A program made the position numbers and the translations under genes. Shown here in pieces: positions 9,738 through 22,117 of a DNA stretch of 64,000 nucleotides; the first letter of the stretch is position 1; each line of letters begins with the position of its first letter. The stretch is from NCBI GenBank assembly GCA_963575745.1, contig CAUYUJ010020171.1, forward strand, positions 598,005 through 662,004, in the 5' to 3' direction. Source of the stretch: Prorocentrum cordatum (lineage: Eukaryota; Sar; Dinophyceae; Prorocentrales; Prorocentraceae). The notes under the pieces are model-generated. The model was given only the letters and a program-made list of their open reading frames with translations, was not told the DNA's origin and searched no databases.

Positions 9738-9970
9738 TCAAGGAGTGGCGGAGCGTCCCGGCTCGCCTATAGCCCCACCAAACAATGTTTTAATAACCTT
9801 TTGTGGTTTCCAAAAAATGTTCTTAGAACATTTCTGGTGGAGTCTGTCTTGTTTTATCACATCGGGTTTATGTTCTAAGAACATTGTTTTTGTTATTAGA
9901 ACATGTTTGGGTTCTGAGAACATTTCGTGGTAGGACTATAGGAATGCCGGGACGGTCGGGTCCTGCTCAA
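9738..9970 (+). mobile_element. MITE family 1, copy C
   Basis: Full-length copy starting TCAAGGAGTGGCGGAGCG and ending GTCGGGTCCTGCTCAA. Upstream DNA matches that of copy B. No target duplication seen. Confidence 0.85.
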
Positions 9971-10429
9971 CGTCGGTTTCCTCAGAGATGGGTACGGAGA
10001 GGAGGGGTGCAGATCATGAAGCACAAAAGAGCCCCCAACAACCTTGATAACACGATGAAGACGTGACCTCGCTGAGGTACCCCCCCTCTCGCATCAGGGA
10101 CAGCAGTCCTGGGCGGCGTGGTCCGATCCATCTGCGGAAGAGACCCCCTTATCCCTGATGTTTTCCGGCTCTCCTGACTTCGATCCCCTCCCTAAAGGGT
10201 GAGGTGTTTTTGTTGGTAAGTCTACGGAGACCGACAGCAAATTCTGCTCACTTTTGAACGGAACTTGCTTTCCGTGCCGCCGCGGACGCTGTCCACTGAA
10301 GACAGAAAGCCGCCCGCCCAACAGTGGCCGCGATCGGTTTGGGACGGCATTTGTTGTATGGTCGTACCGATGTTCTTCGTATCCATTTCGGGCGTCCAAA
10401 TGTTGGGGGGAAGGTGCCCCAGACATGTT

Positions 10430-10635
10430 TCGGGGGAGCGTAAGACCCGGGTTTGCCAGGACTCGGGTTCGCCATTGTTTTTTGACGACCGCGCCTCGGA
10501 TTTTGACGAGGAGGGGTTTCGTGGGATGTCTGCAGCGGGAGGCCTCGTCAAAATGCAGGCTCGGCCTCGTCATTTTTTTGACGACCTCGTCGGGGATTTC
10601 CGAGTCCCCCGTACCCGGGTCTTACGTCTCCCCGA
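10430..10635. mobile_element. 206-bp TIR element (TCGGGGGAGCG family), copy 1
   Basis: Terminal inverted repeats TCGGGGGAGCGTAAGACC and TCGGGGAGACGTAAGACC. It is the same length as, and differs at only three bases from, the copy at 37502-37707. ATGTT abuts both ends, a possible 5-bp duplication, whereas the other copy has a 21-bp duplication. The interior contains CCTCGTCAAAA/TTTTGACGAGG blocks. No protein is encoded. Confidence 0.85.
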
Positions 10636-12240
10636 ATGTTAGCGCCATGAGAAAATCAGGGCGGGAGGTTTTGACAGTTTCTCAGGAGCAGCGACAGGGG
10701 GGGGATAGGCAGTGGAGGGGATGCATCGACCCCAATCGCCCACTGATCGCGGACAGGGGTCTGGTAGCCCCATCTTGCCAAGGAACGTGCGGATTCGCTA
10801 TCGGGGGCCTACCTCCGATCTATCGGCGATCTATCGCCCATTCCACGTCGACGTTTTCCCCCCTTTGCCAGTCCCCCCTATCGTTGCCCCTCAGTTTCGG
10901 CCTCTCGGGGCCCTCACTGGGCCCCGGGACCGTCAACAAACGATAAGGAAAACCAGTCCCGGGGAACAGGATGGGACTTCCAGGGACCGCGCATTGAAAA
11001 CATCAGGGCGTCCCATGTCTGGGGCAGCGAGACCACCAACCACCACCAACAGGGGATCACCTCCAGCGAGGATGTCCACGATGCTTCCCCGAGCTGGGGA
11101 TACAGGGATGTGTCAAGCGAGAGAGGGGACCACACCACCATGGCATGGTCCCCCCACTCGTGGTCCCAGGTGTTGGTGGTGTCGCTTTTCCTTGTTCCTG
11201 TTGGTCGCCAAGCGTACGCCCGCCGGCCATGCCCAGGCTGTCTGTTGCGCGTGTGGCCTCCCGCTGGTCGGTACAGCCGATGTGGGTACGGAAAGAACGG
11301 AGGCCAAGACCGACATTTTGATCAGAACTCGCCGTCCGCGTCGCCGCGGCCGTCATCCATTTCAGGGGCAAGGGTGCCTGCCCAACGTCGGCCGCTGTCA
11401 CTTCTGGGCGACATTCGTTTCCTGCGTGCGGGCAAGACGCAGGGATGAGGGCCGCCTACGAGTGGCTCTGCGTTTCGGGCCGACCCGCGGATGTAGGTCG
11501 GCGAACCTGTTCCTGGAGGAGGAGGAGGAGGAGGAGGAGCAGGAGGAGGAGGAGGAGGAGGAGGAGCAGGAGGAGGAGGAGGAGGAGGAGGAGGAGGAGG
11601 GGAGGCGACCCTGAGATCCTGTGCAGGGGGCAGATGTCCAGGAAAACCTCCTTCGTTCTTTGCGCGGCGTCCCTCCTGGTAGCGCGATGACTGCGCGCCG
11701 ATGGTCGCTTCGACCGACACGGGTCTTGAAGCAACAGGGGCGGACGCCGACGGCATGCCCGGATCTCCGACGGCATTTTTTTTTTAAATGTTTTTTTTTT
11801 CAATCCACGCGTCGACTTCGGCTTCCAGGTCTCGTCATCGGGCCCTGGGGCCATCAGGAATGGAGCCGGGACGAAACGCCGGCCCCCGAGAAGTGGTCGA
11901 GGCCTCTGGAGCGCAGCACTGGCATGGGGACGAAGAGACCCACAGTATGTCGTGCCCACGAAGGTAACGACGCCTGTCGGTGTCGTGGCGGCATTGTCCA
12001 GTGAGCAGGGCTCGCTGTCGGTGTCGCCGCGGGCATTGCCCACTTGAGACACTATCGCCTGGCCCAATAGCGGCCGCTGCCGGCTTCGGTCAGGCAACAT
12101 CTGCCGCTGGGCATCGTGACTCCGTTCCGTACCCCGTATCGGGCGTGTCTAGCTCGGGCGCCTGACAGCTCCACCTCGGCGTCCTGCGGCGCGCCGGGGG
12201 CAGCGCGGCGTAATTCGGTTCATGTCGCTTCGCTAGCTGC
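10636..12240. other. Mixed repeats, no gene
   Basis: Contains a GGGCCCCGGGACCGTCAA block (10915-10985) related to 22010-22085, two family 3 MITE relatives, and a GGA array at 11512-11605. Reading frames are short or low-complexity. Confidence 0.55.
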
Positions 12241-12740
12241 GCGCCGCGTCACGCAGCTGCCCACGGTGCCAGAGTAGAGGGCTCCGCGCTCTCTCTGGGC
12301 GTCGGCCGCCGCGCCTTCGCACGCCCGCTGCGCGTCAAAGGAAGTGGGCTCTTGGGTCAGAGGAGGCAGAGATGCCGATGATGCCGCTGCTCCTCGTGGA
12401 TTGGCGCGCTCCGCTCCCAAATTGTGTTTTAAGTATCGTTGCTCGGTCGCTCGGCAAGCCCTCGTTGGACAATCGAAAACGCCTCGTCGGACACTGGAGC
12501 AACGCTCGTCGGACACTCGTGGTTCGAGCTTCGTATTGGTGGAATATGTTGTATCCTCCAACAATGCATTACGACTTGCCATCTACGACTGGTCGATACA
12601 ATACGACTGGTCATATACTACAATGCGCTACAGCATACTGGAATCCATTACTGGTTGTGCGTATATACATATAACGGGGGGCCGGGTCCGGGGGCCGGGG
12701 GCCGGCGCCACGACCACAAATGTGGATCCTGGGCGTCATT
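12241..12740. other. Unassigned stretch
   Basis: Less repetitive sequence with frames around 60-120 residues on both strands. None carries a recognisable motif. Confidence 0.5.
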
Positions 12741-14214
12741 ATTCTCTGAGTTTTTTGCAGGGTTTCGGCGATCCGGGGCCAACAGGGCCCCAAGAGGCTG
12801 CAGGGAGGCCCCAGGAGGCCGCAGCGATGGCTCCAGACGCCTTTCAAGACGACTCCCATGACGCCAAGAAGGCCCCCGAAGGCCGCGAAGATGCCCCAAA
12901 AGGCACTCCGAGATAGGCCCAATAAGCAAAAATCTTCGATTTCCTCTGGGGATCAGACTAATATTTTTGGCGTGTTTGCCTTGTGGGCGTCCACTGCGTC
13001 CAAGACGGCCCCAGAGGCACCCAAACCGGACGAGGATGCCCCCAAGAGGGCCCCAAGACGGCCCACGAAGGGGCCAAGACGGCCCCCGAGGCGCCCAAAC
13101 CGCCCAAGAACGTTCCAAGGCGGCGCCCAAGACGGGGACGAGGAACCGGAAATTCGCGCGTTTTGGCCCAAGAGACCCCCAGGAGACCCCGAGGATCCAA
13201 GAAGGGGCCCAGAAGCCCCAAGAGGCCCCGAAGAGACCCGAAAAAACACCAAAAGAGGCCCCGAAGACGCCCCAAGAGGCACCCCCAGAGAGGCCCAATA
13301 CGCACAACTTGTTGCTTTCCTCTTTGGAAACTGTTATTTTTTGCGTGTTTGCCTTTTGGGCGTCCACCGCGTCCAAGACGGCCCAAGAGGCACCCAAGCC
13401 GGACGAGGATGCCCCCAAGAGGGCCCCAAGACGGCCCACGAGGGGGCCAAGACGGCCCCCAAGGCGCCCAAACCGCCCAAGAACGCCCAAAGGCAGCGCT
13501 CAAGACGGGGACGAGGAACCGGAAATTCGCGCGTTTTGGCCCAAGAGACCCCAGGAGACTCCGAGGCTCCAAGAAGGGGCCCAGAAGCCCCAAGAGGCCC
13601 CGAAGAGATCAGAAAAGAAACACCAAAAGAGGCCCCGAAGACGCCCCAAGAGGCACCCCAAAAGAGACCCAATAAGCAAAAATCGTCGATTTCCTTTTTG
13701 GGGAAACTGATGTTTTTGGCGTGTTTGCCTTTTTTGGCGTCCACTGCGTCCAAGACGGCCCCAGAGGCACCCAAGCCGGACGAGGATGCCCCCAAAAGGG
13801 CCCCAAGACAACCTACGAGGGGGCCAAGACGGCCCCCGAGGCGACCAAACCGCCCCCAAGAACGCCCCAAGGCGGCGCCCAAACCGGGGACGAGGAACCG
13901 GATATTCGCGCCTCTTGGTCCAAGAGACCCCCAGGAGACCCCAAGAGGCTCCAAGAAGGGGCCCAGAAGCCCCAAGAGGCCCCGAAGAGACCCGAAAAAA
14001 CACCAAAAGAGGCTCAGAAGACGCCCCCCAAAACGGTCCAAGAGAGCCCCAGGGCGCGCCCAAGAGGGTCGACCAGAGAGCTGGTCCGACTTTCCACACT
14101 CTAAACAGGATCCGTCCCCAGCGGTGCCTCAAGCAGGTGTTGCCACTGGTGTCCTCACTTGCCTGAGAAACTCCAAACACTTTTCCGCACAGCGATTCCT
14201 GTGTCTGTGACACG
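12741..14214. repeat. CCCAAGAGGCC degenerate repeat with a three-fold ~370-bp super-repeat
   Basis: A degenerate 11-12-bp CCCAAGA(G/C)GGCC repeat. A larger unit beginning near CAAAAATCTTCGATTTCCTC repeats three times (starts about 12930, 13295 and 13673), each with a GTGTTTGCCTT...GGGCGTCCACTGCGTCC block. Long open frames on both strands (Pro/Arg/Lys on plus, Gly/Ala/Ser/Trp on minus) follow from the repeat. Confidence 0.85.
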
Positions 14215-15440
14215 CTAGAACCTAAGCGCGCGCGAAGCGCGCGGTATCGCCCCCACCCGGTCCCACACCTCCCTGCCACATCTCGGGGACGCTCCCGGTA
14301 CCCTTTCCGGGGAGCCTCTACAGCGCTCCAGGAGGGCCCAAGACGCCCCCCAGGAGCCCCCAGAATGCGAAAGGATGGCCCAAGACGCTCCCGAGCAGCC
14401 CAAGTCAGCCTTCCGACGGCTCTCGAGGCTCCCAGATGGCCTCCAAGAGACCCAAAGAGAGGTCTGATAGGTGTCACGGGACGGCCCGAAGAGGCCAAAG
14501 TCGTAGATGTTCTTTGTTTTTTCCATGTTTTTGGCTTCTCGCGTTTTCGAGCTTCCAACGGTCCAAGAGCGCCGAAGAGCCTCCCAAGACGGCCCAAGAC
14601 CACCCAAGAGACCCTCAGGACGGCCCCAAGACTGGCCAGGAAGGCTCCAAGACCTGCCGAAGAGTCGCCCAGCACAGCCCCAGACCACCACAGAACAGGC
14701 CCAAGATGGGCCGAAGAGCGGCAGCAGGAGGCTTCCAGAGACCTCCAGGAGGCCTCCAGGACCCCCCAGAGGCTCCAAAACCTCCCTGCCACATCTCGGG
14801 GACGCTCCCGGTACCCTTTCCGGGGAGCCTCTACAGCGCTCCAGGAGGGCCCAAGACGCCCCCCAGGAGCCCCCAGAATGCGAAAGGATGGCCCAAGACG
14901 CTCCCGAGCAGCCCAAGTCAGCCTTCCGACGGCTCTCGAGGCTCCCAGATGGCCTCCAAGAGACCCAAAGAGAGGTCTGATAGGTGTCACGGGACGGCCC
15001 GAAGAGGCCAAAGTCGTAGATGTTCTTTGTTTTTTCCATGTTTTTGGCTTCTCGCGTTTTCGAGCTTCCAACGGTCCAAGAGCGCCGAAGAGCCTCCCAA
15101 GACGGCCCAAGACCACCCAAGAGACCCTCAGGACGGCCCCAAGACTGGCCAGGAAGGCTCCAAGACCTGCCGAAGAGTCGCCCAGCACAGCCCCAGACCA
15201 CCACAGAACAGGCCCAAGATGGGCCGAAGAGCGGCAGCAGGAGGCTTCCAGAGACCTCCAGGAGGCCTCCAGGACCCCCCAGAGGCTCCAAACACCCCCG
15301 ATCCCTGAGAGGCCCCAGAGAGACCCCGACGAGGCTCCAAGAACAGCGCAAGAGAGCTGCGAGAGCCGTCCTGAGAGAGCCCAAAGAGGTAAAATCGTTG
15401 ATTCCCCATGGTTCTTCTAATGTTTTTCGCACTCTTCACG
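14215..15440. repeat. 513-bp tandem duplication in CCCAAGAGGCC DNA
   Basis: Copy 1 is 14267-14779 and copy 2 is 14780-15292. I find no difference between them by eye. Both start ACCTCCCTGCCACATCTCGG. A diverged third copy begins at about 16541. The block is preceded by a GCGCGCGCGAAGCGCGCG palindrome that recurs at 16475 and 17900. Confidence 0.85.
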
Positions 15441-17560
15441 TTTTCCCGCTTCCATCCCTCAATTATCGAGGAGTTGGGACAAAAAACAAAGGGAATTCCA
15501 AGACTTCTCTTTTTTTTATCAAAGTGGGACTCCTACTCGGGGGTCCTACACATCCCCTGACATCTGGCCGGTACCGCGCCTCCCAGTTTCTTAACTGTTT
15601 CGCGGAGTCTCCGAAGGCCCCAAGGAATCCAGGAATTTTGGATTCGGGTTAAATGCTCATCCAGTCAGGACTCAGGACAGACATTCGTGCGCGAACCAAG
15701 CATATCCATCTCTCGTTCAAGTGCAGTGTGGGAGAAGTAATGCCGGGGTATTTAATTTCATGGCGCTGCAGCCCAGGGTAGCAGCGCCTTTCACGCAGTA
15801 GTATCCAGCGAGCTGCAGCCCAAGGTAGCAGCTCATGTACACCGCTGGCCGCTGCATCCCAGGCACTTTCTACTCAGAGCAAGCGACGCCCGCTGGCCGC
15901 CAAGATTGTCCCTTAGTGGTCAAAGACGCTCCAAGATGTTTCAAGGCGGCCCCCAGGGGCCACAAGATGCCCCGATGGAACTCCCGAAGACCCTCCCAAA
16001 TGACCCCAGAGAGCCGCAAACGCAAAAGCCGTTCAGGTTTCTCCATATTCAGTAAATATCACGCTCGTCTCCTTCGGATGGCTTCGGGAGAGCTTCACAT
16101 GGCGCCGAGGCTCGAGACGGTCCCACAACTTCGAAGAAGAGCCCAAGAGGGGCCCAGGCGGGTCCCAAGGCCTTCAAGGCAGCCCAAGCAGGAAGATCCA
16201 CAAGAGACCCGTGCATTTCAAGCCAGCCCACTTCATATTGATTATCTTTTCACGCCGGTCCTGAACAGCTCGAAGCCTCCGCATAATCCCAAGCAAGAGG
16301 GGGTCGTCGATAAGAGAGAGAAACGAAACGCGAGGACAACCGAGAGAGTCTGGAGGGTTAACGAGGAAGGACGTATAAGGAATATTGGAGGACGAGGTAA
16401 GGCAAGGCATTGCATGAGCCTGTCCGAAGAGCACGCGCAGCTAACAACGCCATGGCACGCGCTAGAACCCAAGCGCGCGCGAAGTGCGCGCGGTTTTTTG
16501 TGATATAAATAAATACCGCCCCCCCGGGGCCCGGTCCCACACCTCCCCGCCACATCTCGGGGACGCTCCCGCTACGGCTCGCCGAGCCTTTCGGGGGAGC
16601 CTCCACAGCGTCCCAGGAGGGCCCAAGACGCCCCCCAGAAGCCCCCAGAATTTTAAAGAATGATCCAAGACGCTCCCGAGCAGCCCAAGTCAGCCTTCCA
16701 ACGGCCCTCGAGGCTCCCAGGAGGCCTCGAAGAGACCCCAAGAGAGGTCCGAGAGGCGTCCTGGGGCGGCCCGAAGAGGCCAAAGTCGTAGATGTTCCTT
16801 GTTTTTTCAATGTTTTTGGCTTCTCGCGTTTTCGAGCTTCCAATGGTCCAAGAGCGCCGAAGAGCCTCCCAAGACGGCACCAAGACCACCCAAGAGACCC
16901 TCAGGACGGCCCCAAGACGGGCCAAGAAGGCTCCAAGACCTGCCGAAGAGGCGCCCAGCACAGCCCCAGACCACCCCAGACAAGGCCCAAGATGGGCCCA
17001 AGAGCGGGAGCAGGAGGCTTCCAGAGACCTCCGAGAGGCCTCCGGGACCACCCAGAGGCCCCCAACACTCCCCCGATCCTTAAGAGGCTCAAAAGAGACC
17101 TGGACGAGGCTCCAAGAACAGCCCAAGAGGGCTGCGAGAGCCGTCCCGAGAGAGCCCAAAGAGGGTGAAACCGTTGAGTTTCTATGGTTTTTCTAATGTG
17201 TTTCGCCTTCTCACGTTTTCCCGCTTCGAATCCTCGAAGATCGAGGATGTTGACAAAAAAAACGGAATGCCCAGAATTTATTTTTCCAATGTGGGACTCC
17301 TACTCGGGGGTCCCACACATCCCCTGACATTTGGCCGGTATCGCGCCTCCCGGCTTCCCGGGGGGAGACCCCAAGACTCCGAAGGACAGCCCATGACGAC
17401 CTCAAGGAGCCCCCAGAACGTAAAGGACGGCCCAACACGCTCCCGCGCAGCCCCAGACACACCTTTCCAGCGGCACTCCAGGCCTTCAAGAGGCCTCCAG
17501 AAGCTCCAAGGGGTCCAGAAGATCCCACACCCCTGAAGGGCCCGGCTAACAAAACCCGCG
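15441..17560. repeat. Continuation of CCCAAGAGGCC repeat, with an older copy of the 513-bp unit
   Basis: 16541-17090 is a diverged relative of the 513-bp unit. A GGGACTCCTACTCGGGGGTC block occurs at 15524 and 17289. 15650-16140 is less repetitive and includes two CTGCAGCCCA(G/A)GGTAGCAGC pieces (15767 and 15813). I do not recognise a gene. Confidence 0.6.
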
Positions 17561-18044
17561 AGGCACAAACAAAAGACAGCGCCGAACAGCGCCGAGGAAT
17601 TGGAAAAGCATGGGGATCTCACAATTATTTTTTTTGTTCAAGTTTCGCCCCCGGTCTACTCTTGCACAACAGACCACAATCCAGACCCCCCCCCTCACCT
17701 CTCAAACAAGAACCCATGAAGCCTTTGAGGGCCCCAGATCGTTGAATATCTTAAGAAAATTAACAATTTCTGCGTTTCCGCATTTCCCCTTCTATACGAT
17801 TCCGAGGCTTGAGCAGGGCCTCTCAGGGAGTCCTTGGACGCAGAAAAAACAACCAAAACGAGATTACATTAGTTAGCCTATCAAGCCTAGCTAGAACTTG
17901 AGCGCGCGCGAAGCGCGCGCGATGGTTCTAGTATTATATAGACATGATCACATTCATATATATATATATATACATACATGTATACATGTATACATGTATA
18001 TATACATGTATATGCTAGGATGTGTCACTACGTACTCACAAGTG
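17561..18044. other. Unassigned; AT-rich TATA/CATG run
   Basis: 17957-18013 is an AT-rich ATATATA/TACATGTATA run following the GCGCGCGCGAAGCGCGCG palindrome. No gene. Confidence 0.6.
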
Positions 18045-18665
18045 ACAGTTGCACAGGACATTTCTCCCTCATACTCCTTCTTCCTCCAGCTCCTCCCTCA
18101 TTCTCGCTCTCCGCCTCCTTCCACATCGGGGTTGTTTACATGAGTTTTCTTCCAAGAGGTGGAAGGCGTTGTTTCAAATTGTCCTGGGACGATGACGGAG
18201 CCGTCTTGAGAATATCTTGGGCTGTCGTCCGGGTCCCGCCCTCTTCCCCCTCGTCTTCTTCTTCCCCCAAGACCACGAAGGCTTGTCGAATTAACAACGT
18301 TTTTTTTTTTGTCTGGCGAGTGCCCACGCACAGTGTATCTTTTCACGACGTATTCACAACAGTTGCACAGAACGCGTCTCCCTCCTCCTCCTGCTCCCTC
18401 CAGCGCCCCCCTCATTCTCGCCCTCTGCCCCCTCCTTCGAAGTTGTTTACCTGATTTCTCGTTCAGGAGGCAGAATTTGTTTTTTTTTTTTCAATTTGTC
18501 TTGGGACGGTCTCGGGGCCGTCTTGAGACCGTCTTGGGCTGTCGTTAGGGCCCCGCCCTCGTCCCCCTCGCCCCCCTCTTCCACAGGAGCACGAAGAGTT
18601 GCCAAATTTGTCGTATTTTTCTGGCGAGCGCCCACGCCAAGGCCTCGGAGAGTTCCAATTCATAC
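18045..18665. repeat. Two-copy ~313-bp tandem repeat
   Basis: ACAGTTGCACAG, CCCTCATTCTCGC, GTTGTTTAC, GGGCTGTCGT and CTGGCGAG(T/C)GCCCACGC occur in the same order in 18045-18357 and 18358-18665. Each copy has a poly(T) run, of about 11 T in the second. Confidence 0.75.
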
Positions 18666-19650
18666 CCTTCTCCTCGACCAAAAGCGTGCGGAAGCAGCAC
18701 GAGTCACAGGTCTGACACGTCAGCAAAAACGAAGGTTTTGCATCCTTGCCTTCCGATCTCACCTTGCCTGCGATCGTTCGTTGCTTCTGCTTCCCGCATG
18801 CGGTGTGATGAAGGTCCCCAGTCTCCGATGCATTGAATTTCTCAATCGTGGATTCTGCCATTTGTTTCGGACCGGGGGACAATCAGAACAGTGTCCCATG
18901 ATGAACCTATTGCCTCAGGGATGGGGTCTAGTGCTCTTGATCCCAACGGAGTGAGAACAGTACGATACCGGAGGTCTCGTCTGGGCAGGGTCATGCAGGC
19001 TCATAACAAGGATTATCGCCTCAGAGCGTTGTCGAGCACTTTGGAATGGCCGTGGTACCCGGCCCGACACATATTCCAAAACCGGATGCTCTCAGAGATC
19101 CCAGGCTATCCCAACCCAAGATGTCTGAATCTTGCGTTCGCCATCTTGCCATCGTCATGTTGCCACGCCTTAGAGGAGGGAGGGAGGGAGGGAGGAGGAA
19201 GAGGAGGAGGTGGAGGCGGAGGAGGAGGAGAAGGAGGAGAAGGAGGTGTATGATTTTGATCAGGAGGAGCACGAGGAGGATAATGCAGCCAGCCCCAGTG
19301 GTTGATTCAGATATGGATGGCTACTGGATCGTACTTTCCGCGTCGCGTGCATGCGTTGCTGGAAGCATGTGCAGTGAGCACGGTGCCGATCTGCCGGGGA
19401 GTGTTTTCATACGCAGATGTCGCAATTCCCGGAGTATTCGACCGATTGCAGACATTAGCTCTGGCAATTGTGCGACGCATAAGCTACACGCGACTTCTGG
19501 AGCAACAGGTATTCTTGACGTTTTACGTTCTCCCAGCAGGCGACTGGCAAATTTATCGGGGAAGTGTGGGAAGACGCAGTGGAAAACAACGAGGGGGGCA
19601 GCCGTCAAACCGAAGATCCGAATCCGCTCGAGCTGGCCCGGTGCAGCGAA
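18666..19650. other. Unassigned; GGA tract; possible but unsupported exon
   Basis: 19176-19250 is a GGA tract. 19302-19650 holds an open frame of mixed composition without a recognised motif. I do not call a gene. Confidence 0.45.
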
Positions 19651-19656
19651 GACCCA

Positions 19657-19822
19657 TGCCGAGAAGCACCCTGCTCTGCCTCCAGGGTGCACCGGGGTTT
19701 CTCGAGCTTCGATGGTTCTGCCATAGGAAGCGTGACGTTCACACACCAAGCATCAATTGACGTCCTGGGGTCTCAGGGTTGGGTTTCCTGTGGAGTGGTT
19801 CTTGTGGTCGAGCTCCTACTGT
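19657..19822. repeat. Dispersed repeat R2 (ACGTCCTGGGGTCTCAGGGTT), copy 1
   Basis: About 165 bp beginning CCATGCCGAGAAGCACCCTG. Related copies are at 24907-25030 (partial) and 53702-53868. The last abuts the Copia insertion. Confidence 0.75.
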
Positions 19823-19869
19823 AGTCAATCATAGATGCCTTCGCGGATCTTCTGACATGGGAGCTGCTT

Positions 19870-20350
19870 GTTGACAGCTTATTTGGGTCATCTTTGGGCT
19901 AGTTTGGAGGCCCTCTTGAGGCCCTCTTGGAGGTCCTGAGGGGCCTCTTGTGGCCATCTTGGAGACCATCGATTTCAAAAGAGGGTCTTGTGACTTAGCA
20001 TCCCCTCGTCGGAGGCCGACCAATGGCCTCCTGGGGCCCTCTTAGAGCGCTCTTGGGGCCATCTTGGGTCTCTTGTGGGCCCCTCGTGGGGCTCTCTCGG
20101 GCCATCCCGGAGCAATCTCCAGGCAGGAAGAGCACGCCGGAAGCGACAAGGCGAGAAGACAAACAGCATTGCTTTCCCTTTGGTGCTGGCAGGATTGTGG
20201 CGTCCTCGGCCCTACTTTGGGCAGTCTTGGGGCCTCTTGGAGGCATGCTGGAGGTTATCTGAAACCACATGTGGCTATCTTGTGCGATCTCGGAGGCCAT
20301 CTTGTGACATCTTGGGCCCTCGTGTGGCTATATTGAGCCATCTTGGACGC
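19870..20350. repeat. GGCCTCTTGGGG repeat island
   Basis: Degenerate repeats of the GGCCTCTTGG motif with interruptions. No gene. Confidence 0.7.
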
Positions 20351-20706
20351 TTCAACGCCTCGCGACCCACCCATCCTCCAGACTTTGGGAGAGAGGGTTG
20401 GTTGAGAGGTAAACCTCCCGAAGGGGAAGGAGGATGTTGGAATGACAAACTTGCTGAACCACCTGCGCCCTATAGGGCTGGTGGGCGGTGATTCTTGGGT
20501 AAATCGTTCTAGTGTTGAATGTTGGTAAACCTCCTTTCGTCTCACTTGCTCCCTGCGCGTCCTCTTGCTTTCCTCGTCCTTCCCGGAAGCGGCAACTGAC
20601 CGCCCCGCCGATCTTGGTTTCGATCCAGCCAGGATGGGTGGGGTGGTCAGTTGACGCTCCCCGATGTTCCTTCGATTCGGGTCGGACGAAAAGGGTGATA
20701 GGGAAA
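20351..20706. other. Inverted-repeat pieces
   Basis: The GGTAAACCTCCCGAAGGGGAAG block (20408-20430) resembles 34935-34955, both followed by AGGGCTGGTGGG. 20588-20655 is an inverted repeat of CAACTGACC / GGTCAGTTG. No gene. Confidence 0.5.
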
Positions 20707-20945
20707 TCAAGCAGTGGCGAAGCGTCCTGCTTCGCCTATAGGCCCCCTAAATAATGTTCTAAGAAGCTTTTGTGATATGCACGAAATGTTCTTGTTCTTA
20801 GAACATTTCTGGCTGGGACCGTCTTGTTTTAACAACGTAGGGTTCATGTTCTCAGAGCATTGTGCTGGTTCTTAGAACATGTTTTGGTTCTAAAAACATG
20901 TCGTGGTAGTCCTATAGGAATACCGGGACGGTCGGCCCCTGCTCA
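20707..20945 (+). mobile_element. MITE family 1, copy D
   Basis: Intact ends TCAAGCAGTGGCGAAGCG and GGGACGGTCGGCCCCTGCTC. AGGGAAA directly precedes it and recurs at its right end, a probable 6-7-bp target duplication. Confidence 0.8.
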
Positions 20946-21139
20946 GGGAAAGAGGGACATGTACGAAGTCTGCTGCATGCAGCCGGTTTCGGCCCCGCCG
21001 CGGGGTCCTGGATACATGGGCGCCTCCGGTGCCGGAGGCAGCGGCAGAAGCATATGCGCGAATGGATTCGTGAATGCCCCCTTTATGATATCCCTTCCGT
21101 TCGTCCGCCCTGGTCCTCTCCTCCCCCTGTTCTGGCCAC

Positions 21140-21294
21140 GCGCAGAGGGGGGTAGGGGGAGGGGGGAAGGCTTCTTAGAAGCACCCCTGCTTCTTAGAAG
21201 GTGCGGGCCTTCTTTGTAGATGTAAGGCCGGCGCCTTCTAAGAAGCAGCCTCCTTCTAAGAAGCCTTCCCCCCTCCCCCAACCCCCTTGTGCGC
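21140..21294. mobile_element. Foldback element with AGAAGGC arms
   Basis: The left arm GCGCAGAGGGGGGTAGGGG...GGCTTCTTAGAAG pairs with the right arm CTTCTAAGAAGCC...CCCCCTTGTGCGC. The GGCTTCTTAGAAG stem core is perfect. Confidence 0.7.
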
Positions 21295-21518
21295 GCCGCC
21301 AACTGTTGTCGATCCTCGAGGTCTGGGTAAGTTGGCCACCTGGCCTCAAGGTGCCTTTCAGCGTACGCGCACGCGCACGCGCACGCCCCTCTGGGTGGAG
21401 CCGGCGCGCACGCGGTTCGGGCCGATGGCGCGCCGCCCCAGCAGCCTCCTCGCGCGAGCCGGAGCTTCCGACGGCGACGGCGACGAGGACGACGAGGACG
21501 ACGACGACGAGGACGACG

Positions 21519-21555
<37 letters not shown>

Positions 21556-22117
21556 GTGTCAGTCCTTCCAGGGCGGTTCTGGGCCCAGACCTCAAAACAT
21601 TTTTCAGGAGGGGAAAAAACACACAGACACAATTCATCGTCGGTTCCCAGAAAAATGTGGGAAAAGATGGGAAGTGGGGGGGAAGACAGAAGCCCAGAAG
21701 ATCTGGGAAAATATGGGGAATCTTTTCATTGGTGTGTATTTCTTTGTGTGTGTCCCAGGGCCCCTTCAACACTGGCCAAGAGCAATTCGGCGGAGCCTCC
21801 CCTACGTAGTCGGCCTCTGTGGGGCCTCCCCGTGCGCCAGGGCCGCGAGCCAGGCTGCGCGGGAGGAGACGCAGGCCTTGGGCAGTGCGCCGGGACTTCC
21901 CGGGATACCGCACTGGAGCAGCTCGGCGAAGGGCCCACTGCTCCCAGACCCCCTCGAGTCATGAAAAATCACGACGGCAGGTTTTTTGCTATTTTCGGCC
22001 TCTGGGGGCCCTTACGGGCCCTCGGGACCGTCAAACATCGATTCAGGAGGAAAAACCGGTCCCGGGGAATGGGTCCAGACCGCTGGGAATCGACGTCATG
22101 AAAAAATCATGACGTCG
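21295..22117. repeat. GAC array and dispersed repeat R1, copy 2
   Basis: 21470-21556 is (GAC)n. 21608-21780 matches repeat R1 of 7036-7215. 22000-22100 carries the GGGCCCTCGGGACCGTCAA block and an ATGAAAAAATCATGACG hairpin. No gene. Confidence 0.6.

Noticed and set aside
12648-15432. Gly/Ala/Ser/Trp-rich minus-strand and Pro/Arg-rich plus-strand proteins
   Set aside because: They follow from the CCCAAGAGGCC repeat; no domain and no codon-position signal is visible.
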